Shown here piece after piece: positions 1-8,441 of a DNA stretch of 64,000 nucleotides. Made by a program: the position numbers and the translations under genes. The notes under the pieces were generated by a model. It saw nothing but the letters and a program-made list of their open reading frames with translations. It was not told where the DNA came from and did no database searches. The DNA is from Bradyrhizobium liaoningense. GTDB taxonomy: Bacteria; Pseudomonadota; Alphaproteobacteria; Rhizobiales; Xanthobacteraceae. Position 1 is the first letter of the stretch; every line of letters starts with the position of its first letter. The stretch is taken from assembly GCF_018130955.1 (NCBI RefSeq), contig NZ_JAFCJM010000012.1, forward strand, positions 123,980-187,979, given 5' to 3'.

Positions 1-558
1 GCGCGCCAGCGTCTCGATCTCGTGGATGGCGGTGGGATCGTCGAGCACGATCATGGCCGCGCGCCGGCAACGCGGCTCGCGCGGCAGCGGAACGAAGGTC
101 GCGGAATCCCCGGCCTGGTGCAATTCCAGCATCACGAGCCGCACCAGGAGCTCGGTGCGCTCCGGCGTGTTGCGGGAATCGAACAGCGCTAGGATCGCCT
201 GGTGCAGGAGCGGCGATACCCGCACCACGAATTCCTTGGTCAGGCCCTCATCGCGCTGCTCGCGCTTCAGCCAGGGCAGGTCGAAATAGAGCGTGCGCAT
301 CTCGATGTCGGCGAGCACGTCGATGGCATGCTCGAGCCGCGACGGCACCCAGACCGCGCGGTCCGGCGGCACCAGCCAGCGGCCCTTGGGCGTCGTCACT
401 TGCATCGTGCCCCTGGCCGCGTAGACGAGCTGCGCCTCGCGATGCATGTGCGGATCGAGCCTTGTGCCCTTGGCATAGTCGCGCGCGACCAGATGGACGC
501 CGGCGGTCGAGCGGCGGTTTCCCAGAACTGCCTTGATTGGCGTTTCGACGATAGTCAT
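1..558 (-). CDS. AraC-family transcriptional regulator, N-terminal cupin part (truncated by window edge)
   Basis: The minus-strand frame opens at an ATG at 558 (an in-frame ATG at 567 is also possible) and stays open to the window edge, giving 186 codons with no stop. The N-terminal part is an AraC-type cupin sensor domain: a metal-site-like HMHREAQL segment is followed by a LVYAARGTMQV strand and a proline/arginine-rich loop (WLVPPDRAVWVPS). The C-terminal helix-turn-helix expected for the family would lie beyond base 1. The gene is divergent from the MFS transporter starting at 633, with about 75 bp between them, so it probably controls that transporter. The ligand cannot be told from the sequence. 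Confidence 0.82.
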   Translation of the reverse strand, partial: MTIVETPIKAVLGNRRSTAGVHLVARDYAKGTRLDPHMHREAQLVYAARGTMQVTTPKGRWLVPPDRAVWVPSRLEHAIDVLADIEMRTLYFDLPWLKREQRDEGLTKEFVVRVSPLLHQAILALFDSRNTPERTELLVRLVMLELHQAGDSATFVPLPREPRCRRAAMIVLDDPTAIHEIETLAR

Positions 559-632
559 TGGCGGCATCCCGTCATGGCTCCGACATATAACTCATTTCAG
601 GGCAAAGATTCAGGCCCGTGAGGAAACGCCGT

Positions 633-1811
633 ATGAACAGCCCCGGCCGGGTCATCAGCTTCGTCAACGCGGGGCACTTCATCGACCACTATTCGATGCT
701 GATCTTTGCCGCCGCCGTCATCATCATGGGGCCGGCACTCGGCATGGCCTATTCGGAGCTCTTGCCCTACGCGACGCCCGGCTTCGTGGCGTTCGGCGCG
801 GGATCGCTGCTCACCGGCTGGCTCGGGGACCGCTGGAGTCGCCGCCACATGATGCTGATCTTCTTCCTCGGCATCGGCGCTTCCATGGTCTCGGTCGGCC
901 TGGTGCGGACGCCGGCCCAGCTCGGCGCAGCCCTGCTCGCGATCGGCATTTTCGCCTCGATCTACCATCCGGTCGGCACCGCGATGATCGTCTCCTATGC
1001 CGAAAAGCTCGGCCGCGAGATGGGGCTGAACGGCGTCTGGGGCAATCTCGGCGTTGCGTCCTCAGCGCTGGTCACCGGCGTGATCGGGCAATATCTCGGC
1101 TGGCGATACGCCTTCATCATCCCGGGCGTGGTTACGATGCTCATCGGTGTCGTCTTCGCACTCACCGTGGTGCACGAAGACCGCAAGGGGACGAAGCAGG
1201 CGGCGGCGCAGGCGCGCGTCGCAAAGCAGGACATGTGGCGCGTGATCCTTGCGTTGCTGATCGTGGTGATCGCGATCTCCACGACCTTCAACGCGGTGAC
1301 CGTGGCGCTGCCAAAACTGTTTGCGGAGCGGCTCGCCGATCTCACCAGCAGCCCGGCGCTGCTGGGCGTGATCGCCGCCTGTGTCTATGTGTTCGGCGCG
1401 ATGACGCAGTACACGATCGGCCGGCTGCTCGATCATTACTCGCTGAAGACGGTGGCGCTGCCGCTGTCCTTCATGCTGGCGCCGTTCCTGTACCTGGCGG
1501 CGAGCCTGCAGAACCTGCCCCTGATCCTGGTCTCGATCGGCATCGTCATGGGCGCGTTCGGGCAGGTGACGGTCAATGATGCCATGGTCGGCAAATACAC
1601 CACCGAAGAGTGGCGCTCGCGCGCCTATGCGGTGCGCTATTTCGTCGGCTTCACCGCCGCCGGCGCGTCCGTAGGCCTGGTCGCATGGCTCTACGAGCAG
1701 GGCGGCTTCGTCACCATGCTGCATGCCTTTGCGGCGCTCTGCCTGCTCGCCATTGCGGCGGCGATGATTTTGCCGCGCGAGATCCGCAGTCCGGCTGCGC
1801 AGCCGGGTTGA
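633..1811 (+). CDS. MFS transporter
   Basis: A 392-residue integral membrane protein with about twelve hydrophobic segments, typical of the major facilitator superfamily. The conserved loop after the second segment is seen as GDRWSRRH (family pattern GxxxDRxGRR). The second half starts after a charged loop (HEDRKGTKQ). I chose the ATG at 633 because AGGA lies about 8 bases upstream; a GTG at 618 would add five residues. The gene is divergent from the AraC-type regulator at 1-558, which suggests substrate-responsive control. The substrate is unknown; the relatives that come to mind are proton-coupled drug or metabolite exporters. Confidence 0.88.
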   Translation: MNSPGRVISFVNAGHFIDHYSMLIFAAAVIIMGPALGMAYSELLPYATPGFVAFGAGSLLTGWLGDRWSRRHMMLIFFLGIGASMVSVGLVRTPAQLGAALLAIGIFASIYHPVGTAMIVSYAEKLGREMGLNGVWGNLGVASSALVTGVIGQYLGWRYAFIIPGVVTMLIGVVFALTVVHEDRKGTKQAAAQARVAKQDMWRVILALLIVVIAISTTFNAVTVALPKLFAERLADLTSSPALLGVIAACVYVFGAMTQYTIGRLLDHYSLKTVALPLSFMLAPFLYLAASLQNLPLILVSIGIVMGAFGQVTVNDAMVGKYTTEEWRSRAYAVRYFVGFTAAGASVGLVAWLYEQGGFVTMLHAFAALCLLAIAAAMILPREIRSPAAQPG

Positions 1812-1828
1812 TCGGCGGCGGAGGAGCG

Positions 1829-2296
1829 TTACTCGAGGCCCACGAGACTCAGATGGATGATCTCGCCCGCGGCGTGCACCATCTGATCTTCAGTGACGGC
1901 CTTGGTAATCCTGTCCAGCTCTGCGTCAGCATGCCAATCTGACTGGTTCGCACCACCATATTTCACGGTGTGAATCACGGCGCCGGCGGGAAGATAGACA
2001 TTGTGGCTGACCCGCGGCTCGGTCGTCAGCAATTGGCTCGGTCGATAGACTTGAAGCGTGACCTTCTGCTCTATTCGTTGAGCAAAGGCCATCCAGCCAG
2101 ATTGGACGATATAGGTCTCTCTGACTGTCTCGTGAAAGTGGCTATTCTGCCAACCGCCTCGTTCGCCGCCGACGGTGCGACTATAGGCGGTACCGTCAGC
2201 GGCCGTGAGCCGAAAGCGGTATTCACCATTCTCCATCTGCTCGTGGCGCGTATGGACTCCCAGGGCTGCGGCGTCCTTGTCGCTGAGCAGTGGCAT
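1829..2296 (-). CDS. Cupin-like small protein
   Basis: A 155-residue soluble protein without signal peptide or membrane segment. The middle contains GGWQNSHFHETVRETYIV followed by a glycine-bend strand and, near the end, PAGAVIHTVKYG; the spacing of these two blocks fits a double-stranded beta-helix (cupin) fold with a possible HxH metal site. The start at 2296 is favoured by GTGAGGA 8-11 bases upstream; an upstream in-frame ATG at 2314 is less well placed. The gene converges with the MFS gene and is divergent from the antiporter. I do not recognise a specific function; a sugar-isomerase-like or sensor cupin is possible. Confidence 0.6.
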   Translation of the reverse strand: MPLLSDKDAAALGVHTRHEQMENGEYRFRLTAADGTAYSRTVGGERGGWQNSHFHETVRETYIVQSGWMAFAQRIEQKVTLQVYRPSQLLTTEPRVSHNVYLPAGAVIHTVKYGGANQSDWHADAELDRITKAVTEDQMVHAAGEIIHLSLVGLE

Positions 2297-2445
2297 GTCA
2301 TTCCTCACTCGCATTTTGATTCTCGAGCCAAATACCATCGAAATGGTCTCGAAACCAATAGGTGAAGGCGCCGCAAAGCGGAACTCCGTTCGACCCAAAT
2401 GGGTTCTATTCCTGTCGCGATAGCGCGAAGAGAAGAGCCTCTCAC

Positions 2446-4713
2446 ATGCAGTTGAGCCTGCTCCGGCCGGTCGTCCTTGCGAGCCCGGTGCTTCTGGCCG
2501 CGACCATGGCAGCGGCCGCGGAGGGCCACAGGTCTACCGGACCCTCCGAGTTCCTGCTGATCGGGCAGATCGTGCTGCTGATCGCGGTTGGGCGCGGGCT
2601 CGGCGAGATCATGCAGCGGTTCGGCCAGCCCTCGGTCATGGGCGAACTGCTGGCCGGGATCATTCTCGGGCCGTCGCTGTTCGGCTGGATCTGGCCGGAG
2701 GCGCAAGCCGCGATCTTCCCCAGGACGCCCGAGCAGAAGGCGATGATCGACGGCATCGCCCAGTTCGGCATCCTGCTGCTTCTCTTGCTGACGGGCATGG
2801 AGACTGACCTCAGGCTGGTGCGCAAGGTCGGCAAGGCCGCGGTCGCGATTTCGATCGCGGGCATTGTCGTGCCCTTCGCCTGCGGTTTTGCGCTCGGCGA
2901 ATTCCTTCCCGAAGCGCTTCTGCCCGATCCGCAGCAGCGGCTGGTATCGTCGCTGTTCATGGGCACCGCGCTGTCGATCTCGTCGGTGAAGATCGTCGCC
3001 GTGGTCGTACGCGAGATGAATTTCATGCGCCGCAATGTCGGCCAGATCATCGTGGCGACCGCCGTCATCGACGACACCATCGGCTGGATCATCATCGCGA
3101 TCATCTTCAGCCTCGCGTCCCAGGGCACGCTGGAATTCGGTGCGATTGCGAAGGCCGTGCTGGGAACGCTGGCCTTCCTCGCCGTCAGTTTCACGGTCGG
3201 GCGCTGGCTGGTGTTTCAGCTCATCCGCTGGGCCAACGACAATCTGGTCAGCGCCGCACCGGTGATCACCGTGATCCTGCTCCTGATGGGCACCATGGCG
3301 CTGATCACACATCTGATCGGCGTGCACAGCGTGCTCGGCGCCTTCGTGGCCGGCATTCTGGTCGGCGAATCTCCGATCCTGACGCGTCAGATCGACGAGC
3401 GCCTGCGTGGCCTGATCTCGAGCTTCTTCATGCCGGTCTTCTTCGGCCTCGCCGGATTGAGCGCGGATCTGTCGGTGCTCGGCGATCCCAACCTGCTGCT
3501 GCTGACGGCGCTGCTCGTCGTAATCGCCAGCGTCGGCAAATTCGGCGGTGCCTTCGTCGGCGGCACGATGGGCGGTCTCAGCACGCGGGAATCGCTGGCG
3601 CTGGCAAGCGGCATGAACGCGCGCGGATCGACCGAGGTCATCATCGCGACCATCGGCCTGTCGATGGGCGTGCTCAGCCAAAACCTCTTCACGATGATCG
3701 TTACCATGGCGATCGTGACGACGATGGCGATGCCGCCGATGCTGCGCGCGGCGCTGACGCGGCTTCCCCTGAGCAAGGACGAGGAGGACCGGCTGGAGCG
3801 CGAGGAGTTCGAGAAGCGGGGCTTTGTCGCCAATCTCGAACGCATGCTGCTGGCGGTCGACGAAAGCGCCAACGCGACCTTCGCCGCGCATATCACGGGG
3901 CTTCTCGGCGGGGCGCGCGGGCTGCCGGTCACCGTGCTGCACATCGGGCGCCCGGCCAAGGAGCAGGAGCAGAATCGCGCCGGAGACGAGAGCCACGAGG
4001 CGGTGGTGAAGAAAGCCGCCGTGGCGGCCGGGGAAAGCACCGAGGAAGCGATCGGCCATGTCGATGTCACCACGCGGGCCCGCCAGGCCAGGCTGGGCGA
4101 AGCCATCCGCGAGGAAGCCAAAAAGGGTTTTGACCTCCTGCTCGTCGGTGTCGACAAGGTTATCTCCACCAGCGACCGCTTCGACCGGAACGTCGAAGAT
4201 ATCGCCGCCGGGTTTGAAGGACCGCTCGCGATCGTCGCCGGCAAGGGCAATCATCTGAAGGGCCCGATGCCCGGATCGTTCAACATCCTGGTTCCGGTGT
4301 CCGGCAGCGGCGTGTCGCGGCGGGGCGCCGAGGTGGCGGTTGCGCTGGCGCAGGCCGCGTCGGGATCGCTGCGCGTAATCTATGTTGCGACGACACGGGA
4401 CAAGGGCGTGCGGCGTGCCGCCTCGCGAGCGCTGATCCAGAAGGAGGGCGTCCTGAAGGATGCCGCCGCGCTCGCGGCACGCTACGACGTCGACATCACC
4501 ACGACCTTGCGCAGCAACACCGCGCCGGAAACCGCGATCCTCCGGGAAATCAAGGCTACCGGCGTCGATCTCGTCGTCATGGGCGTCGACCGCATCCAGG
4601 CCGAGCACTTGAGCTTTGGCAGCGTGGCCGACGCCATCATCCGGCAGTCCGGCGTGTCGGTGCTGCTGGTCTCCAGCGGCGAGATGCACCGGCAGCCCGA
4701 CAAGGAGTCCTAG
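2446..4713 (+). CDS. CPA2-type cation/proton antiporter with C-terminal universal stress domains
   Basis: A 755-residue protein in two parts. Residues about 35-420 form a Na+/H+ (or K+/H+) exchanger core of roughly twelve hydrophobic segments, including the GQPSVMGELLAGIILGP block typical of KefB/NhaP-like CPA2 carriers and the VIDDTIGW motif with paired aspartates in the ion-binding region. Residues about 460-755 are soluble and resemble two UspA-type domains (LLAVDESANATFAAH, and later NILVPVSGSG and DLVVMGVDRI). I chose the ATG at 2446 because AGAAGAG precedes it and a signal-like hydrophobic stretch follows directly; an in-frame start at 2362 lacks these. It probably links ion balance at the inner membrane to nucleotide or stress sensing. 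It is a single gene, divergent from the cupin. Confidence 0.88.
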   Translation: MQLSLLRPVVLASPVLLAATMAAAAEGHRSTGPSEFLLIGQIVLLIAVGRGLGEIMQRFGQPSVMGELLAGIILGPSLFGWIWPEAQAAIFPRTPEQKAMIDGIAQFGILLLLLLTGMETDLRLVRKVGKAAVAISIAGIVVPFACGFALGEFLPEALLPDPQQRLVSSLFMGTALSISSVKIVAVVVREMNFMRRNVGQIIVATAVIDDTIGWIIIAIIFSLASQGTLEFGAIAKAVLGTLAFLAVSFTVGRWLVFQLIRWANDNLVSAAPVITVILLLMGTMALITHLIGVHSVLGAFVAGILVGESPILTRQIDERLRGLISSFFMPVFFGLAGLSADLSVLGDPNLLLLTALLVVIASVGKFGGAFVGGTMGGLSTRESLALASGMNARGSTEVIIATIGLSMGVLSQNLFTMIVTMAIVTTMAMPPMLRAALTRLPLSKDEEDRLEREEFEKRGFVANLERMLLAVDESANATFAAHITGLLGGARGLPVTVLHIGRPAKEQEQNRAGDESHEAVVKKAAVAAGESTEEAIGHVDVTTRARQARLGEAIREEAKKGFDLLLVGVDKVISTSDRFDRNVEDIAAGFEGPLAIVAGKGNHLKGPMPGSFNILVPVSGSGVSRRGAEVAVALAQAASGSLRVIYVATTRDKGVRRAASRALIQKEGVLKDAAALAARYDVDITTTLRSNTAPETAILREIKATGVDLVVMGVDRIQAEHLSFGSVADAIIRQSGVSVLLVSSGEMHRQPDKES

Positions 4714-4936
4714 GGCGCGGTCCCATCAGGGCGGTTTTGGATGATTTAATTTGACTTCCCATTTGGCTCAAATTATATGATTTATTGATTTAATTTATAT
4801 ATTTAATTCGGGGCGCTCGCCCGCCGAGCTGTTGCGACATCATTTCGATCTGAGCGTGTTCTGATTGAGTGCCGAAATTATGCGAGCTGGCGGAGCAATC
4901 GCTCCATTGTACTCGCTATCGAAAAAGGCGTGATAC
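4714..4936. other. AT-rich intergenic region
   Basis: This 223-base gap contains a block at about 4738-4810 that is almost entirely A and T, in sharp contrast to the GC-rich surroundings. It could hold the promoter of the four-gene operon starting at 4937, since AT-rich DNA melts easily and binds nucleoid proteins. I could not pick out a defined -35/-10 pair or an operator. No gene is supported in it. Confidence 0.5.
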
Positions 4937-6703
4937 ATGCGCCGGCCAATTGATACTGCACCGAGGAACGGAGAAGACATCTGGATAGAAGGTGCGACCG
5001 GGGCTGTTGAGGTTGCCCACTGGTCGCCCGACGCGGGCAAATGGGTTTGGAAGGATGGCTCTCCAATCAATACTGCACCGACGTATTGGTATCCCGTAGC
5101 CACGGATGCCGATCCAGAGGACGAACAATCGGACGGTCCGCTCTCGGCGACCATGATCTTGATCCCTGTCGTCCTCGTTGGGGCGGCCCTGCTCGGTGTG
5201 TTCGACCCATTTAACACTCAAACGATTCCGGAAATGACGCGTCTCGGCGGCGGGAGCGCCCTGGGCCTCGATCAGCGACCGGAAATGATGCAGGTGCTGT
5301 CGGCAACCATCGTGCTACCTCGGCAGCAACTCGACGAAGACGCTCCGCGCAGTGACGCACTCGCCAGCGAGCCGGCCGGGCCCCGCGGCGAGCTTGGCGT
5401 ACTGACGAGCAAGCCGGACAACGAAGCGAACCAGTTCAGGCTGGCGGCAACCAGGGAGCTGCAAGAGTCTCTCCCGCAGGAACGTTCGAAGTCCACCTCA
5501 CTGACGAGCAAATTCGACGACGCCCGCGCGGGGCCGGAGACCACGGCAGCACTGCCGAGCAGGGCCCAGGACGACACGGTTCAGCGCATGCACGCGGCGG
5601 AATCTGCTGCGCAGGAGCTGCGGCAGTCTCTTCAGGAGGAGCAAGCCCGTAGCACCGCGCTGGTGAACGAACTTGCCGGAGCGCGCCGCGAGATCGACAC
5701 GCGTCAAGCACAATCGCGCAACGCGGACGATGTGGCCGCGCAGCAGAGAGACGCGGCGGCGCGGGAGATCGCAGAACTGCAACAGTCTCTGCAGCAGGAG
5801 CGGGACAAGAGCGCCCTGCTCGCGAAGGAGGCGAAGGTCGCGCGGACAGCGACGGCAAGCGCCGAGCAACAACGCAACGAGGCGCAGTCACGCGCCGCGG
5901 CACTCGCGAGCGAACTGGCTGGAATACCCCGCGGCTCGCTCATGACGGACGATGCCGCGGCGGAGCAAAGCGAGGCGGCGGGACGAGAGATCGCGGAGCT
6001 GCGGCAGTCTCTGGAACAGGAGCGGCAAAAGAGCGTCGCCCTCGTTGCGGAGGTCAAGGCAGCGCAGGCGGCAACGACCAACGCCGAACAACAGCGCCGT
6101 GCTCTCGAAGAGGCGCAGGCGCGCGCCACGGCGCTGGCGAGCGAACTTGGCGAAATGCGCGGCGAGATCGAAACCCGGAACGTGCAATTGCGCGAGGTGG
6201 GCGACGCTGCCTCGCAGCAGAGACAGGCCGCGGACCGAGAAATCGCCGCGTTGCGGCAGTCGCTGCAACAGGAGCGGAACAGGACCGAGGCCGCTGCGAG
6301 AGAGCTTGCATCGGCGTCGCGCCCCGCTGACGAGCGCGCCACCGTGGAGCAGACAAATGAAGGCCCGAGCTCGCCGGCGAAGCGGAACGTGGAAGCGACC
6401 GTAGCGGAGCCGCCAATCGTCTCGAACCAAAATGAGGCGGAGGCCCGATTGATCCCGCGCGCCAGGGCGTTGCTCGATCAGGGGAATATTGGTGCAGCAC
6501 GGATTGTGCTTGAGCTCGCGGCCGAGAAGGACATTGCGCAGGCCAGTTTCATGCTCGCGGAGACATATGATCCCGCGGTTTTATCCGCCTGGGGCACCTA
6601 TGGAACGCGCGGCGAGGCGGCCAAGGCGCGAGAGCTCTACGCAAAGGCATACAGGGGCGGTATTCGCGGAGCGAAGGAGCGGCTGGATGCGTTGCTTCGC
6701 TGA
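4937..6703 (+). CDS. Membrane-anchored coiled-coil protein with Sel1-like C-terminus
   Basis: 588 residues. Residues 1-65 hold a small domain with PIDTAPRNGEDIWI and later INTAPTYWYPV, reminiscent of the DUF551-type fold. One transmembrane segment lies at about 71-89. Residues about 165-465 form a long coiled coil containing at least five variants of LRQSLQQER (near 173, 226, 279, 354 and 438), separated by alanine-rich linkers such as TALASELAG. Residues about 504-588 resemble a Sel1/TPR-like helical repeat (ARALLDQGNIGAARIVLELA, then GEAAKARELYAKAYRGG). The likely topology is a short cytosolic head and a long extracytoplasmic stalk. It is the first gene of an operon with the next three genes (63-base gap). 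Function unknown; a scaffold or tether is an inference. Confidence 0.72.
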   Translation: MRRPIDTAPRNGEDIWIEGATGAVEVAHWSPDAGKWVWKDGSPINTAPTYWYPVATDADPEDEQSDGPLSATMILIPVVLVGAALLGVFDPFNTQTIPEMTRLGGGSALGLDQRPEMMQVLSATIVLPRQQLDEDAPRSDALASEPAGPRGELGVLTSKPDNEANQFRLAATRELQESLPQERSKSTSLTSKFDDARAGPETTAALPSRAQDDTVQRMHAAESAAQELRQSLQEEQARSTALVNELAGARREIDTRQAQSRNADDVAAQQRDAAAREIAELQQSLQQERDKSALLAKEAKVARTATASAEQQRNEAQSRAAALASELAGIPRGSLMTDDAAAEQSEAAGREIAELRQSLEQERQKSVALVAEVKAAQAATTNAEQQRRALEEAQARATALASELGEMRGEIETRNVQLREVGDAASQQRQAADREIAALRQSLQQERNRTEAAARELASASRPADERATVEQTNEGPSSPAKRNVEATVAEPPIVSNQNEAEARLIPRARALLDQGNIGAARIVLELAAEKDIAQASFMLAETYDPAVLSAWGTYGTRGEAAKARELYAKAYRGGIRGAKERLDALLR

Positions 6704-6766
6704 GAATGGACTTATTGCATTCCGGCGGGACGAAAGGTTGCGTTGGATGATCCGGAAAGGAACGAC

Positions 6767-7810
6767 ATGAACAAGTTGCCAAGGTCAGCCTCGTCGCTCC
6801 TGCTCGCCGCGTTGGCAGCGGTCACCATGATGCTTCAGCCGGATTGCCTGCAAGCACAAACCGAGAAAAACGCCAAGGCCGATGCACAACTGGTCCGACG
6901 GCCCCTCCCGCAAGGGAACGAAAAAGACCGGATGAACGCCTGGACCGTTGGACTCGCCGGCGGCCTGCTCGAGGGCGCGCCGATCCGCCTCGCCGCGGAA
7001 ATGGCTCGCGTCGTCGACGATGGAGCAGACCTGCATCTCCTGCCGATCGTCACCCGCGGCGCCACCGACAATCTGAATGCGCTGCTCTATTTGCGCGGTG
7101 TCGATACCGCCATCATCAATTCCGACGCGCTCGACGAGTACAAGGTTCAGGTACCGCAGATCCAAAGCCGCATCACTTACCTGCTCAATCTTTTCCCGTC
7201 GGAGCTGCACATATTCGTGCGCCCGGAGATCACGGGCCTGCAGGATCTTGCCGGCAAGAAAGTGAACTTCAATACCCAGGGCACCGCAGCCGCCTATTCT
7301 GGGCCGCTGATCTTCAGCCGTCTTGGCATCGACGTCGACAAGACGTTCATTCCGCATCAGGTTGCCCTGGAGCAGATGCGCAAAGGCGAGATGTCGGCCG
7401 TCGTGTTCATCACATCGAAACCCGTCGACGCCTTCGTGCGCGGTCGCTGGGAGGCGGGATTCAAGTTTCTCCCGGTCCAATACGATAGAAGGTTCGAGGA
7501 CTATTACCTGCCCGCGAGCCTGGACGCGAAAGAGTATCCCAATCTGATCAAGCAGGGTGAGCGGGTCTCGACCATCGCGGTGCCGACAGCGCTCGTTGCG
7601 TTCAACTGGCCGACACGCTCGAATCGCTATCAACGCGTGGCGCGCTTTGTCGAGTACCTGTTCTCGCGAATTGACCGCCTGCAGGCACCAGGCTTTGATG
7701 CGAAATGGCAGTCGATCAATCTCGCCGCAAGCGTCCCCGGCCTCACCCGCTTCCAGGCCGCGCAGGAATGGCTGGATCGCAAGGCGCGCAGCGCACAGGC
7801 GCCGCCATGA
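6767..7810 (+). CDS. TAXI-family TRAP-type solute-binding protein (orphan)
   Basis: 347 residues with an N-terminal signal peptide ending near LQAQT. The body matches the TAXI periplasmic binding family: WTVGLAGGLLEGAPIRLAAE near the start, then a substrate-pocket region (RGATDNLNALLYLRGVDTAIIN) and a hinge GLQDLAGKKVNFNTQGTAAAY. The ATG at 6767 is preceded by GGAAAGGAA. The stop overlaps the next gene's start in an ATGA, so the two are translationally coupled. No TRAP membrane subunits lie nearby, so the protein either serves a distant permease or acts as a sensor with its operon partners. The ligand is unknown. Confidence 0.83.
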   Translation: MNKLPRSASSLLLAALAAVTMMLQPDCLQAQTEKNAKADAQLVRRPLPQGNEKDRMNAWTVGLAGGLLEGAPIRLAAEMARVVDDGADLHLLPIVTRGATDNLNALLYLRGVDTAIINSDALDEYKVQVPQIQSRITYLLNLFPSELHIFVRPEITGLQDLAGKKVNFNTQGTAAAYSGPLIFSRLGIDVDKTFIPHQVALEQMRKGEMSAVVFITSKPVDAFVRGRWEAGFKFLPVQYDRRFEDYYLPASLDAKEYPNLIKQGERVSTIAVPTALVAFNWPTRSNRYQRVARFVEYLFSRIDRLQAPGFDAKWQSINLAASVPGLTRFQAAQEWLDRKARSAQAPP

Positions 7811-8436
7811 AGACTGCCGCTCCTCCGCTCGCCGTCGCCTTCAACGTTGCCTGCGGTATAGCTCAGGCGCAGGGCACGGGCGATCCCATGGAAACACTTC
7901 GGGCTTGTTCGGCGATGGAGGAACCAGCCCGGTTGGAGTGTCTGCAGAATTTGTCGCGTAAGATTCCAGCGCCTGATCGGCGGGCGTCGGACGAAGGCTG
8001 GCTGGTCAGCGAGACCACCTCACCCGTCGACTATTCGCCGATCGCCACCGCCACCACGTCTTCAGTTGGCGGCTCGGATGGTGCCGCGATGCAACTCGCG
8101 ATCCACTGCCGCAAGGGCCGCACCGAAGTCATGGTTGCAGGGCCGGCGGTGTCGCGCAGCGCCAACGAATACGCCATCTCCTATCGGCTCAATGCGGATC
8201 CGCCAGTGCAACTTGCGGCAGCCTCGCCGTCGTTCGGCTCCGGCGTCGCCTTCCGCGGCGACATGGTGCAGTTGCTGCAATCGTTGCCCGACGACGGCAG
8301 CATCGTTGTGCGTCTTTCCCCTCGCACTGGCGCGGCGCAGGAGGGACATTTCCTGCTCAGCGGCTTCAAGAACGTGCGCGAAAAAATGGCGGCTGCGTGT
8401 AAATGGCCACATACCGTCGCCAGACCAGGAAGGTGA
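7807..8436 (+). CDS. Exported VasI/TagO-like protein
   Basis: 209 residues with a short N-terminal signal (MKTAAPPLAVAFNVACGIAQA). A two-cysteine segment near the start (RACSAMEEPARLECLQNLS) is followed by GWLVSETTSPVDYSPIATA and LAIHCRKGRTEVMV, a pattern I associate with the VasI/TagO family first described beside type VI secretion genes. No other type VI genes are present here, and the family also occurs on its own in alphaproteobacteria. The start overlaps the stop of the TAXI gene (ATGA), and the next gene follows after 5 bases, so it sits inside a tight operon. It probably acts in the periplasm; its molecular role is not known. Confidence 0.66.
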   Translation: MKTAAPPLAVAFNVACGIAQAQGTGDPMETLRACSAMEEPARLECLQNLSRKIPAPDRRASDEGWLVSETTSPVDYSPIATATTSSVGGSDGAAMQLAIHCRKGRTEVMVAGPAVSRSANEYAISYRLNADPPVQLAAASPSFGSGVAFRGDMVQLLQSLPDDGSIVVRLSPRTGAAQEGHFLLSGFKNVREKMAAACKWPHTVARPGR

Positions 8437-8441
8437 CGGTC

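Noticed and set aside
7807..8436. Type VI secretion cluster
   Set aside because: Only the VasI/TagO-like gene resembles that system; no baseplate, tube, sheath or ClpV genes are present.
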